DNA of 64,000 nt from Pyrus communis (Eukaryota > Streptophyta > Magnoliopsida > Rosales > Rosaceae), in contig NC_084815.1 in the NCBI RefSeq assembly GCF_963583255.1, forward strand, positions 12,447,724 to 12,511,723, given 5' to 3'. Under the pieces are notes generated by a model that saw only the letters and a program-made list of their open reading frames with translations, made no database searches and was not told the origin of the DNA. The stretch's first letter is position 1. Each line of letters begins with the position of its first letter. A program made the position numbers and the translations under genes. This document shows positions 25,612-37,994 of the stretch, one piece after another.

Positions 25612-27130
25612 ACACGAAGCCTTCGGGTTGTGACATATAGAGATCTTCCTCTAAGTAGCCATTTAGAAATGTTATCTTTATATCCATATGCCATATCTTA
25701 TAATCGTGGTATCCAGCTATAACAAGCAAAATCCGAATGAACTTAATCATGGTTACAGAAGAGAAGGTTTTTTCATAGTCAATCCATTATCGTTGCCTAC
25801 AACCCTTAGGTACTATTCTAGCCTTATAAGTCTCCATATTCCCATCAGCGCCTATCTTTCTCCTGAAGACCTATTTGTTTCCAACAGGTACTATACCTTT
25901 TGAAGGGTCTATAAGAGTCTAAACTTAATTTTGATACATAGAATCCATCTCGAATTTCATGCCCTTTTGCCATCCCTTTGAATTAATGTCAGACATTGCT
26001 TCACTGTAGTCTCTAAGGTCCTCATTTATGTCATTGCCACCTAGAAGGTGCAGTTCCCCAAAGTTAGTTTCCAAGCCATACCTCTGAGGTAGCTTGCTAA
26101 CCCTTTCAGATCTATGTGGAGGTAAGGGATTAGGAACATGGTTGTCTATTTGTTGATTGCTTATTTGTGGTTCATTAGGAATTTCCTTTAATTCTATCGT
26201 TTTCTTACTAGTTCCATTGGGAATGAATTCATCCTCAAAGAACACGGCAGTTCTGGCAACAAAGACTTTCTGGTCGTCAAGGTGATATAACTCGTATCCT
26301 GAAGTCTGTTTGGAATACCCCACAAAATAGCACTTAACAAACGTTACTTTAAGCTTGTCAGCTTTAAGCTTCCTCACATAAGCTGGACAACCCCAAATCT
26401 TAATATGATTAAGATTTGTTCTTTTGCCATGCCATATCTCATATGGCACCTGTGGAAATGACTTGGAATGCATTCTATTTAGTAAATAAGTTATTGTTTG
26501 TAATGCATATCCCCAAAACAAAACTGGTAAGTTAGCGGAACTCATCATAGAACGAACCATGTTCATCAAGGTTCAATTTTTCCATTTAGAAACTTCATTA
26601 TGTTGAAGGGTTCTTGGTGGAGTCCACTGTGATATTATTCCACACTCTTTGAGGTAACCTAGGAATTCATTATTCAGATATTCACCCCCTTGATCTAGTT
26701 GATCTAATCTTAGGGTCTTTATCTATTTCCCAGTTTAGTTCTCTACTTCATTCTTGAACTCTCTGAACTTTTCAAAGGATTCTGACTAGTACTTCATAAG
26801 ATGCACAAGCCAATCCAAGAGTGATCATCGGTGAATGATATAGTGGGAGAACCCTTCTCGTGTTGTAGTGGACATAGGTCCATATACATCTATGTTGATT
26901 AACCCTAGTAGTTCTTTGGCTCGCTCTCCTTTCCCAGTGAATGGAGATTTATACATCTTCCTCAATAAATAAGATTCACAAGTGCCCATTTGGTCATTAC
27001 CTAATCAGTCAAAATATCGATTTTTTGACATCAGTGAATCTTATCTTGGTTTACATGTCTAAGTTTAAGATGCCAAAGCTTAACTTGGTTAACTTATTTT
27101 CTAGCCCTTTTGGATTTTGAGGTATTCCCA
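25612..27130 (-). pseudogene. Element A integrase and N-terminal RT
   Basis: The minus-strand frame 26569-25925 encodes the integrase C-terminal part (MVRSMMSSANLPVLFWGYAL, YEIWHGKRTNLNHIKIWGC, KCYFVGYSKQTSGYELY), typical of copia. Upstream, at 26690-26600, lie GGEYLNNEFL and a CGIISQWTPPRT-like block of the catalytic core. Near 27060-27100 is the GAG-pre-integrase motif LWHLKLRHVN. Downstream (25920-25612) the RT fingers region reaches YMSQPEGFVSK. Stops occur between blocks. Confidence 0.9.
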
Positions 27131-27479
27131 CTATCAATACAGTGTAAACATCTATTAGTCTCTAGGTGAAAAAGTCCCTCGATCGTATTACGATGAGAGA
27201 TAATATGACCATTCAAGTATAAAGTGCAACTCATTTTGTCAAACAACACTGAGGGCCCATCTCATAAAAGCATAGAGATGGAAATCAAATTTTTTATACA
27301 TGAAGGAAAATATAAACAATTTTTAAGTTCCATCATTTCCCTAGAGGGCAATTTGAGCATGTAGGTGCCTACTACTTTTGCATAGATTTAGTGTTGTTCC
27401 TAACCTGCATAAACATTTCCCCATTGCATAGTGTTATTCTTCCTGTTAGTCTTTACAACCAATTGCAAATATGTTAATT

Positions 27480-27800
27480 AATGCCTAAATCAAATATTTA
27501 GGAATTGGAGCTTACTATAAAAGCACTCTCTATGAGAGAAATAATCCATTCGAAAGGGTCGTGTCATAAGGCTCATAATGTGCACCCTATATTTCTTCTT
27601 CCAACGTTCATCATTTCCACAATGAAAGCATGTTCCTTTGGATTTTCTTTACTTCTTCTTATGCAATCTTTTCCTTGTGATTGCATTCTCACTCTCACTG
27701 TCTATTTTGAAACTATGTTCAAACTCACAGCACATACGATGACATTCACCTTTGAGACATTCTTAATGTGACGATACCAAGTAAGGAAATGTTAGCCCCT
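27480..27800 (-). pseudogene. Element A gag zinc-knuckle remnant
   Basis: On the minus strand near 27635-27590 a CFHCGNDERWKKK-type zinc knuckle can be read, as in copia gag just before protease. The rest of gag is decayed. The plus-strand frame at 27505-27771 is a shadow. Confidence 0.55.
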
Positions 27801-29826
27801 AAGGCCTTCTTTGTCAAGTATAATGGTAGGTGTTATTTTAGGCATGTCGATAACTACATAACACAACATAAATCATATTAGATTGTTGATTTTAAAACTA
27901 CTTGATGGGTCTTAAATCAAATAGTACCACCCACTATTTTTGGCAAATTCCACATCTTTCTAAATGGAATCCGAGAGTTATGTTGAACTCTTAGCAGGGT
28001 ATGGGAGACTCACCATTACCAAGCCCACCTCAGAAGAATATCATATTGACTAGCAACAATAATGATGAGAGGATAACGCTTTAGCCATTTACAACTTTTG
28101 TAGTTACCCATCTAGTTTGGTCTCTAGAGGATGATGCCTCAGAAGAATATCATATTGGCACCATTGCACTTAGTTAAGTCATTCCCACCATGCTAGTTCG
28201 AGTAGGCGCTCAAGAATGGCCTCAAAAGAATATCACATTAACCGTACTTTTTGCCTACCTTCACTTCATCATATGTTTATGGGTTGTTCCTGAATGTAAG
28301 CACATACTTTGTATACCCCAAAACTAGACAAATACGGTGCATGAGCACAAATGATTAGAGCCCACCACGGTGGAAGGCCCACGAAAACATGTTCAAAGCA
28401 CCTCTCATTTATCAACTTAATATTTGTTTTGTTGAAGGAGTAGTGTTGAGCTACATCAATTCATTTTAATCTTATTACAAGGACTTGGGCCTATCACAAC
28501 CCTTGGTCTAAGTTTGTATGAATTCCTAGTATGTAATACTCCCACTATTTTGATGAAACAAGTGAGACTATATGGAACTACTAACGAATGCATAACATCC
28601 TCATATGGACCATATAGTCATCTTAGGTCTTATGATGATTATGAACTGGTTGATTTGATCCAATACAATCTTTGTGTTGGACCTTGGGTCTAAGGTAGGT
28701 AGTTGTTGACTTTAGTTACACGTTTAATCTAATTAAACCTTTATTTCCTATTGCACGTTGGACCAAACTATTCCAATTTACATGCAAACAAACTAAAAGG
28801 AATACTTGAAATAAAGAGAAGGGCTTATACCCTTTTACAACACATTTGAACTTATCAAATTACATTCAAATCTAAACTACTTAACCCATTCATTCATAAT
28901 GTAAAGCGGTCAATCACATAGCTCAATTGTCAAGGCATTTGGTTCATAATCACCCGTTTCTTAATCAATCACATTAAATAACAAAGCAACTTAAACAATT
29001 GGTTTTCGGATTCATAGAATTGATTTAAATGGAGCTAAATAAAATGAAAATCAAGTTCTTATTAAAGAGACAACTATTTTGTGCTCTAGCTAATTTGGGC
29101 CTAAATGCAATAACCTCAACTATTGGGCTATTATGTAAAACACAAACTTTTGGGGTCACTTTGTAAAAGCACAAAAGTCCACAACTTCATGTAATTACAA
29201 CTTACAACCCAAAAATTTCAACAATTACAAAACCTTCATTGAAGGAGCAAAACAATTTGTTCTTCAGTGATTTTGAGCCTTTACGTAAAAATGTAAACTT
29301 TTGGGTCAAAGTGCAAATATTCAAAAGTATCAAAACTTTCTATAATTGCATAAAAGCCCCAAAAGTACATTACTTGTAGGGTGGCCGGTTTTGGGAAAAG
29401 CGATGGTGTCAAAAACTTTTGTAAATTTCAAAAACAAAAGTGATGTACATGAAATAAGGTCAAATGAAACATGGAAAAAGTTTTTATATGAATAGTGATG
29501 TGTATAGTGCAAATCATCTCACATCAACTATTACAAACAAATCTTTAAACAATTCAAAAAAACAATTTCGAATCAAACACCCAAAACTTTATGTTCTTCT
29601 TATGACCATGAAGAACACATCAAGAACAATGAAGAACATCCATGAAAACCGATAAGCTCCATGAACATTTTTCACTTAAAGACACCCCAAAACCCCTCAA
29701 ACTTAAGGTAAAAAACATATTAGCATACTATGGTACTTAGGGGTTCTTAATGTCACTTTAAAACAATTTTCACAAGATAAACATGAAACCAAAAATCCAC
29801 CTTTTGGATTTGGCCGAATTTCCCCA
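27800..29826 (-). repeat. Noncoding leader of element A
   Basis: Long stretch between primer-binding site and gag without coding frames. It is clearly related to 43870-45729 in element D: shared blocks include CCACTATTTTTGGCAAATTC, GTAAGCACATACTTTGTA and CCCAAAAATTTCAACAATTA. It contains three spaced copies of a CCTCAGAAGAATATCATATT motif (28029, 28137, 28221), which are also present in diverged form in element D. Confidence 0.8.
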
Positions 29827-29831
29827 CAAAC

Positions 29832-31636
29832 TGAAGGATATATTTGTGAAAACTAGTTCATTTGAGCAATATCTGTGCATGCAATTAACAATTAAAAGGC
29901 GGAATCATGCTTGTATGCACTCAAAAACAAAACTTTACCCATGAAATTCAAGGCCTAGTGAGTGTGGTGAACCAAGACTCACATCAAGAACAAAGTGAGT
30001 TGAGAAATATTATACCTTTGTTGATTCCTCTTTGCATAAGCAAAGGCTAATCACCTAAGAGATATGGCCTTCATTCCTTACTTCTTAGCTCCATGGATTT
30101 CTTGGATGAGGATGGTAGAATGGATTCTCCAAGTTCCCAAAATAGAGAACCTCTAAGTCTCCACACCAAGGAGAGCATTGATGAAGAGATGAGTGACCTA
30201 GAAGAAAGAAGATTGCTAGCTAAGTTCCTCTAGGGTGGCCGGCCTTCATTAGAGAAGAGAGAGCTTCGTGTTCTCTTTTCTTCCCTTAGAAAACCCTAAG
30301 GATGAAATGGCTATAAAGTTGCCTTTATACCATCTCACAATGGAGTGGCAAACTTGCAATTAAGGCAAGTTCACTATCCCTCTCTATATGGCTGGCCATT
30401 AAGGGTTCATTGGGCTTTCAAGCCCTTTTTCAAGCTATCATACAACTTGAGGTAATGGACTTGACATTTAAATCTCATTAGGCCTTGTGGCCCAAAACTA
30501 ACCCGAGGTCTATAACGGACATATTCGTTTGATTAATTAACATATTAATTAATCCTAGCCATATATAATTAAACCATTTAATTATCCTTACTCATCTCCG
30601 TTGTTTCTTCAATCTCTACCTTATTCGGTGTACGATCCATTAGGTTCCTTTTAGCTAGGTAGTGGGCAATTAGAACTCTTCAAATCGATTGTGAATTGAA
30701 ACTTACTTTCAATTCTCCCTTTAGTGACTACTCACTTTTAGGGCTTGCACAAACCATGAGTGACACCTAACAGTATGTCATGGCTACCCAAGCTAATCAG
30801 AATAGGTGGAGAACATATTCAGTTTAGGATTACAATGCAATACGGTTTTTCTCTAACACAATACTCTTGACCACATTGTTTGGTTTGATAGTTTATTCAT
30901 GTCTACTATCCAATGTGATTCTCTTACTTATATGATTACCTTAAATGTAATTTGGAACGACTTCCTAAATCTCATTCATACTATGGCCAGAGATTCTTAA
31001 TCATATCATAAAGTATTCTCCATCAAACGGTTTGAAGGCTAGAGATCCCTTGTTGCGCATTCACTTGCCTCCGTGGCTAAATGGCTTAACCCCAACTATG
31101 TCGTGGACAACCTCTGAGGGAGTGACTTCGACATAGTCAAAGATCAAGGACCTAACCACAAGACAACTATTATGCCTCAAGTCAAAGGACTACTTTGCAT
31201 TATCTCAACCATGAGTTCTCATGTGACATGAGTATAAGAACTCCTCATTGATCTTGTTCGGTGGACTCATTCCCTATTGAGCACCTACATGCTTGTCTTG
31301 GTGTCAGTCACACTAATAACTCAAGACCAGTCACTCTCCCTAAGAGAAGGCATAGCACATACTGATCTTAACAGACTGTCAATGCCCAATTGGCAATCCT
31401 ATGATTAAGAACGTTTAGGATATATATAAGAAAGAGAATGGTCTCTTGAATCTAACTTCTTTAGATCACATTCTCCCAATTACATATTCCTTGGACTTAT
31501 CATTTAAGCATATAACATTTATATGAGACGGCTTAAAACAATAATCTTTGCCCCTTATATTAAACTAAATTAGTTTAACATGTGAAATGTCCGTAAAGTA
31601 TCATCATATGATTGGTTTTAGGGCACATTTCCAACA
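29832..31636 (-). mobile_element. Solo LTR B1 in element A leader
   Basis: 1805 bp, bounded by TGAAGGATATATTTG and GGGCACATTTCCAACA. It is flanked by the exact duplication CAAAC (29827-29831 and 31637-31641). On the minus strand it starts TGTTGGAAATGTGCCC. It is closely related to the LTR of element D (48336-51033) and more distantly to the LTR of element A. No internal region accompanies it, so it is a solo LTR. Confidence 0.9.
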
Positions 31637-31841
31637 CAAACATGGCACCAAATTTTATCTCCAAAATTCATGCTTAAATGAACTACATCTACAATATTTG
31701 AGATGGCAAATTTTCAAACAAAATTTACGTTCAAAGAAGCAAGAACAAAGCTATAACAATTACAACATTTAAATCACAAATCATGAAAAACACAAAACCC
31801 AAAGGATTCACCATACACTAGACCTAGGCTCTAATACCACT

Positions 31842-33514
31842 TGAAGGAAAAATTTTGTCCTAGCTAAAAACATGTCAGAATATTTGAACACCTAAGCAAC
31901 CAATTAACACTTTAAAGTAGGCATGCATTCAAAACAATTCCAAAAACCCATGACTTTCAAAGCCTAGTGAATGGTGAACCAGAAGACTCTTTAACAACAT
32001 TAAAGAGAAGAAAGGATTTTGAGCTTCATTACATTTGAAACTCATCCTTGTTTACACAAGGGATTCACCCAAGTTGATGGCCTTCAAGTCACCTGCCAGC
32101 TCCTTGGATCTTCCTTGTGATTTTACTCCTTTTGATTCTCTTTTGCACCTTGAGGATGTGAGGAAAGGAACTCCAAAAGTACCAAAGGTTTGGTACCTCT
32201 AAATCTCCACACCAAGGATGATGGTTTGAAGATGAAATGGATTACCTAGAAGGAATTTGATGCTAGTAAATCCTCCTAGGTAGGCCGGCCTCTTTGTAGA
32301 GTGAAAGAAAGAAAATGTTTCACTCTTTTGCCTCGAAGAAACCCTAAAGAGTTTAAAGCTATAAAGATGCTTTTATACCCCTTTCTTAGGTGAGTGGCAA
32401 ACTTCCAATTAAGCCAAACTCACCATTTCCCTCACTATGGTCAGCCACCTTTAATTGCTTATCCATCTTATTCATATCTTCACATTCATCCTTACTCGGT
32501 GTATGATCCAATAGGTTCCAATTAGCGAGGCAATGGGCGATTGTTACTCTTAATGATCAATTTTGAATTGAAATCACATTTCAGTTCTCCTTTTGATAAA
32601 GATTAGTAATTGCTAATCTTCTGGGCTTCCACAAACAATAAATGACACCTAACAGTATGTCATGGCTACCCAAACTAAGTAGAAGTGGTTGGAGAACCTA
32701 TCTAGTTACAACTACAATGTAATACGATCATTCTCTAATACAATTCTCTTAATCACATTGTTTAAGTGATATTTTGTTTCGTGTCTACCATCCAATGTGA
32801 TACTTTTCTATATGATTCACTTGAATATGATTTGGAACATGCTTCCTAGGTCATATTCATATGCTTTGGCCAAAGACTCCCAAAGAGTATTCTCCTTCCA
32901 CCATGGAAGGTTAGAGATCTCTTGTTGTGCTTTCACATGCCTACATGACTAGATAGCTTGACCCCAACAATCTCGTCGACACTTTCAATGGAACGCGTTT
33001 GACATAGTCAAAGATCAAAGACCTAATCATTAGACAACTATGATGCCTCAAGTCAAATGACCATTTTGCATATTGCAACTTATGAGTTCTTACATGACAT
33101 GTATGTTCGAACTCTTTTTTGAACTCGTTTAGTATACTCGATTACCCTTTCCAGCACTAATGTGTTTGTTTTAGTGTCCAACACTAAATGAGTTGAGATT
33201 AGTTGTACTCATGCTTGAGTCAACATAACACATACTAACCTTAGCGGATTGTCAATGCTCAATTGGCAATCATATGGCTAGCAACGTTTTAGGAATGAAC
33301 ATAAGAGAAAGGTCTCGTTAATCTAACTTACTTAGATCACTTCTCTCTTAGAATGAATACATTCGTTGGATTCCCCTATTGCTTAAATACATGATACAAT
33401 AAACAGCGATTAACAATAAGTTTTGCCCTTCTCTAGACAAATAATAATTTAACATAGTGAGTATTCCAAAAGCTATTACATCAAATAAGTGGCTTTGTGC
33501 CCATACTTCCAACA
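31842..33514 (-). repeat. 5' LTR of element A
   Basis: 1673 bp, minus orientation. It begins (minus) TGTTGGAAGTATGGGCAC at 33514 and ends at 31842, next to the primer-binding site. It is collinear with 19030-21145 except for two deletions. Confidence 0.9.
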
Positions 33515-36090
33515 ATTATTTTTTAGCACTGAAAGCAAAGAAACCAAATCTTTTCAATCCTCAAACATATGGCACAAATGACTCTCACAATTCTAAAATG
33601 AGGAAGGAACTCTTAGTTAAAGATGATATTTTTACCTATATTAAATTTTATTATGTTTTTTTGATTTTGAGTGGAGTGCATCAAAGGAAGACTAAGTCTA
33701 AAAAAGAAGGTTCCACATTAAGTAAACTCTTTTTGGAACTCATTCATACACACATATGTAGTTCTTTTCCCAAGCAAACTTCTAAAGGAAACAAATATTT
33801 CATCACCTTCATAGATGTTATCTCAAGATTTTGTTATGTTTATTTAATCTCTGAAAAATCTAAAGTCCTAGAAGTTTTTTGAAATTTACATAAAGGAAGT
33901 TGAAAACCAATTAGAAAAGAGAATCAAGGTTGTAGGGTCCAATAGGAGGTGAGTACTATGGAAGGCATGATCAAACAGGAAGACATCCAGGATCCTTTGC
34001 TTCTCTCTTGCAAAATCATAGTATAGTCTCCCAATATACTAATCCAGGAACATTCGAGCAAAATAGGGTGGCAAAGTGAAGAAATAGAACACTTCTTGAC
34101 ATGGTTCAAAGCATGATGAGTAAGGTAAAGCTCCTAGATTTTTTGTGGGAAGAAGCACTGAAGACGGCAAGCTATGTCCTTAATAGGGTTCCCACCAAAG
34201 CTGTGGAGGGAACTTCTTTCGAGTTATGGGCTGGGAGAAAGCCTAGCTTGAAACATATTCACGTTTGGAGTTTCCATGAAGAAGTAAAAGTCTACAATCC
34301 TAATGGTAAGAAATTAGATTCCAAGACCATTAGCTGTTACTTCGTGGGATATGCAGGTCAAAGGGCTACATATTATACTGCCCTAATTACAATATGAAAA
34401 TTGTTGAGACTAGCCGAGCAATCTTCATGGAAAATATTCAAGGCAATGACGACTTTACTTCCAACCCAAGAAAGTTCGCATTTGAGGAAGGAAAAGATGC
34501 AGTTACTGAGAATGAAAATCAGAATGAGATGGTTGCTTTTTCTGGGCAAATGGACGATGTGGATGTTGATGACAATCATGAAGATCAGCTGCATGTTAAT
34601 AATGAAGAAGGTGAATATGTACAAGTTCAAAATGAGATTGAAGTGCATGCAGGTGTCACGAATGGAGCATACCCAATCATGCAGCAAGCACAACCTTAGT
34701 GCAGCATGCTAATGTTTCATTAAGAAAGTCAACTAGGGTAAGGAAGTCAAATACTATGGAAGATTTTGTATATCTTGCTGAAGGTGAGTCTTACTTGTAA
34801 AAGTTTGAAAACCCTATGTCATTTAAAGAAGCTATGTCCAGTGACAATTCAAAAAAATGAATAGAAGCAATGAGAAACGAGTTGAGTTCTATGGAGGGTA
34901 ACAATGTATGGGAACTTATGGAACCACTTCAGGGAGTTTAACCAATAGGGTGTAAGTGGGTGTTGAAGACAAAAAATGATTCGAAACGAAGCATTGAGAG
35001 GCATAAGGCGAGGTTAGTTGCAATGAATTTACCCAGAGGGAAGGGGATTGATTACAAAGTTATTTTTAGTCTAGTATCAACAAAGGATGCATTTAGAGAG
35101 ATCATGGCGTTGATGGCACATTTTGACTTGTTTTTACATCAAATGGTCGTCTCGAAAATGATTTAGAAGAAGACATATACATGCATGGCTCAACCAGAAG
35201 GTTTCAAGGAAGAAGGGGAGAAGGGATGGAACATTTGGTTTGTATATTGAAGAAATCCATCTATGGATTGGAACAGGTATCAAGATCAATGATTGTGACA
35301 ACAATGCAGCCATATTCTTTACCAAGAACAACAAAAGGGTCCAATGCTACCAAAAATTTGGATATCAAGTTCCTTGTTGCTCGTGAAAAGGTGGTGGAGG
35401 GTTTAGTTAAAATAGATTACATGGATACATCTCCTATGATAGTTGACCCCTTAACCAAAGCAGTCCTAGTAATGGTCTTTAAGAAGTATATGCATAACAT
35501 GGGGGTTTTACAGAATTTTGATTTCATGGAATAGTGGGAGCTTATGGTATGATTACATTATTTGTTTATCAACCATGTTTGTGTTTTATTCATGCATTAA
35601 GTTATTTGTTTTCAGTTTACCGTAGCTAATAAAGAAATAAACTGCTGGTCGCACAAGTTTCTCATGTTTTTAGTTTATAGTTATGATACAATAGATTTTC
35701 AATGTGCTATTGGGAAAATCAATTTATGTTAATTGTTAGTACAGGAGGCAACTTAAAGGTCTCAATGTGAGACAATGAAGAAGACTAGTTAAATAGTTTT
35801 ATTAAAGATGGACTATAGCGCTAGCACAAGGTGAATTACAGAAACATTCAAGTGTGCATGTTGTATTAATTGTTCACGTCTTGTTGGGGTTTCATGTCTA
35901 TGACAGTTTCATGAAAGTGATTATGGGGATAGTGTTTATGAATTTTAAGGACCTGATTCCCTTTAGTCCTCCATGAATACTAGCTTATGACATAAACTTG
36001 TTGGGATTTTGTTGTTCCTATGCTCATGGCCACTCAAGTATGATTTCTTATATGGTGGCCTTGTGAAAAGCGTTGGCTCTAGTGGGAGAA
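33515..36090 (+). pseudogene. Element C pol remnant (integrase, partial RT, RNase H end)
   Basis: Plus-strand integrase blocks HTHICSSFPKQTSKGNKYFI...FIDVISRFCYVYL lie at about 33740-33850, and MVQSMMSKVKLLDFLWEEAL onward at 34101-34370. The RT begins near 34950 with CKWVLKTKNDSKRSIERHKA and reaches KKSIYGLEQVSRS near 35285. There it joins directly, in another frame, to the RNase H end (KGSNATKNLDIKFLVAREKV, then DPLTKAV). The YVDD catalytic box and the first part of RNase H are absent. Stops also lie in the integrase. The stretch 35540-36090 is the 3' untranslated part. Confidence 0.88.
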
Positions 36091-36505
36091 TGTAAACTAA
36101 TTGGAGCTGCACACTTAGTTTATCACATGCTTAAAGGATTGAAGTCATAAGAGATTAGGATAGACTAGTAAAGCTATCAGGGAATGTATTTGGACTAATA
36201 TAAAGCTGATGGTAATCCTAGTACGAATAGGTTTAACTATTTTGATATGAACACTTTGATTGGATGATTTGATTAGGATTACATGATGGAAGTAACCTAA
36301 TCAAATACCACTACTAAGGATATATAATAGAGGTCCCTATGTTCACACTAAATACGCAAAAGCAAAAGAACAAGCCCCATTGTTTGTTAATTGCATACAG
36401 TAGTGTCGGGTGTAGAAGAGCTCTATCTTTGCAGCAACAATGAGTTCTCAAGGTGAGTGGTTATTGGATTTGTGGTTTATTTATTCTGCTATTAATTATC
36501 TTACA
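36091..36505 (+). repeat. 3' LTR of element C
   Basis: 415 bp, starts TGTAAACTAATTGGAG and ends ATCTTACA. It is preceded by the purine run AGTGGGAGAA and pairs with 17561-18002. Confidence 0.9.
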
Positions 36506-36665
36506 CACGCTTCTAATTAATTGGTGTGTATTTGTATTAGTTTACCATCATATGAAGGATGTATAAATCGCTTCAAACTTGGCATAATTTTTTTTTATTT
36601 TTTATTTTTACAAACTTGCATAGTAGTTATGAACAATGGTTGTGTGGAGATCTATACAATTACGC

Positions 36666-37620
36666 TGATCGAAATAAAGATAGTCTTATACTCTCACAAA
36701 ACTGGATGCTTATGCTTTCAATAGGACTCAGCACACTATTAAGCTTATATTTGGAGAGCAAGGACCAACCTTTTTATAGTCACATAAGGCCTATTGATAT
36801 CCACCTATTAGGAACAATAGGTCTCTCAATAACTCATAATTAACTGCAATAAGTCCACTGCATTATTATTTTGAATGTTTCATATAACCTACCGTTACAA
36901 AACTCTATTAACTTAATCAATACACTTCTATCAAAATAATGATTATGTCTACTCAAATTCTTACATTCTCCCACTTGAGTATAAATAATCACATAGTATT
37001 GAACAGTATAGAATTAAGTTAACAGTGATCACTAAATTTATATAACAAGATTATCAACTTAAACATAGATGTAATCAACTAAATCAAACCCAGAACTAAA
37101 GAAATGTTGATGCATATCAGCTGCATCGTTACTCAATAATCACCGAAGCTTAACTCAACTGATCACAAAGCTACATGCCAAATAATGTAGTATTGGAAGT
37201 GTCATATCTTAATACTCCCACATACATGATTATCAACTAAAACATAAAATCACAATTAACCAGAGTCAATACACATAAAAATTAGACGCACACGTGACCT
37301 GAGGATGAAGAAGACATGATGCTCGAAATAAAGATAATCTTCTACTCTCGCAAAACTGGATGCTTATGCTTTCAATAGGACTCAGCACACTATTAAGCTT
37401 ATATTTGGAGAGCATGGACCAGCCCTTTTATAGTCACATAAGGCCTATTGATATCCACCTATTAGGAAAACAATAGGTCTCTCAATAACTCATAATTAAC
37501 TGCAAATAAGTCCACTAAATTGTTATTTTGAATGTTTCATATAACCTACCGTTACAAAACTCTATTAACTTAAGCAATACACTTCTATCAAAATAATGAT
37601 TGTCTACTCAAATTCTTACA
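36666..37620 (-). mobile_element. Small LTR-flanked element (TRIM-like)
   Basis: Two direct repeats of about 300 bp (36666-36965 and 37320-37620) are nearly identical apart from small indels and surround only 354 bp without coding sequence. Read minus, each starts TGTAAGAATTTGAGTAGAC and ends in TTTCG(A)(T/G)CA. A purine tract AAGTGGGAGAA directly precedes the 36965 terminus, which sets the minus orientation. I see no clear primer-binding site next to the 5' repeat and no matching target duplication, so the ends or history are uncertain. A simple segmental duplication is the alternative. Confidence 0.65.
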
Positions 37621-37994
37621 CTAAAAGATTGCAATTTGAGGTAAACAAATAGAAACTATAAATTAATTAATTTTGATTCAAATATTGGATATTTTTCTAG
37701 AATTTTGTTATTGTGATGTTGATTCTTGGAAGAACATAAGAGGACCAATTGGTTATTGAATTTAATTACATTCAACAATCAAGTTCTTTTGTTCTTACTC
37801 TCTTAAAATCTTAAATACGAACTCTTTCATCAACAAGGAAAATAATTGAGCTTAGGACTAGAGTTGACAAATAAGGCGACGCACTAAGTTTTTTATTTCG
37901 AAATTTATAGAAAAGGAAAAGTACTTTTCAATTACTTATAAAAACTTAAGCTTAAACTATTAGGACATGTGCGCACAATCCTTTTGTTCTCTTT

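Larger units (their letters stand above)
19030..33514 (-). mobile_element. Ty1/copia element A (minus strand), inserted in C
   Basis: The LTRs at 19030-21145 (3') and 31842-33514 (5') are direct repeats, oriented minus. The primer-binding site, read on the minus strand as TGGTATTAGAGCC, lies at 31827-31839 directly inside the 5' LTR. A polypurine-like tract (AAGTGGCAGATTG, minus) lies inside the 3' LTR at about 21146-21158. The internal region, read right to left, is a noncoding leader, gag with zinc knuckle, GAG-pre-integrase, integrase, RT, RNase H. It is interrupted by three solo-LTR-like insertions. No clean target duplication is visible: the right flank is ATTAT and the left flank GTTAG, although ATTAT occurs 8 bp further left. 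Confidence 0.9.
17561..36505 (+). mobile_element. Ty1/copia element C, outer layer of a nest
   Basis: The LTRs at 17561-18002 and 36091-36505 are direct repeats. The outer flanks are CACGT (17556-17560) and CACGC (36506-36510), a 4-of-5 target duplication. A primer-binding site TGGTATTAGAGTG at 18005-18017, close to initiator tRNA-Met, follows the 5' LTR. The purine run AGTGGGAGAA precedes the 3' LTR. Its own internal DNA is only 18003-19029 (leader and gag part) and 33515-36090 (pol part, about 2.6 kb); the middle is element A. Both parts read plus strand. The RT catalytic region is deleted, so it was defective apart from the insertion. Confidence 0.88.

Noticed and set aside
34373..34712. 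Three overlapping ~100-aa frames in different readings
   Set aside because: They overlap one another inside the pol remnant of element C, in the variable linker between integrase and RT; only the plus frame that carries the linker is meaningful.
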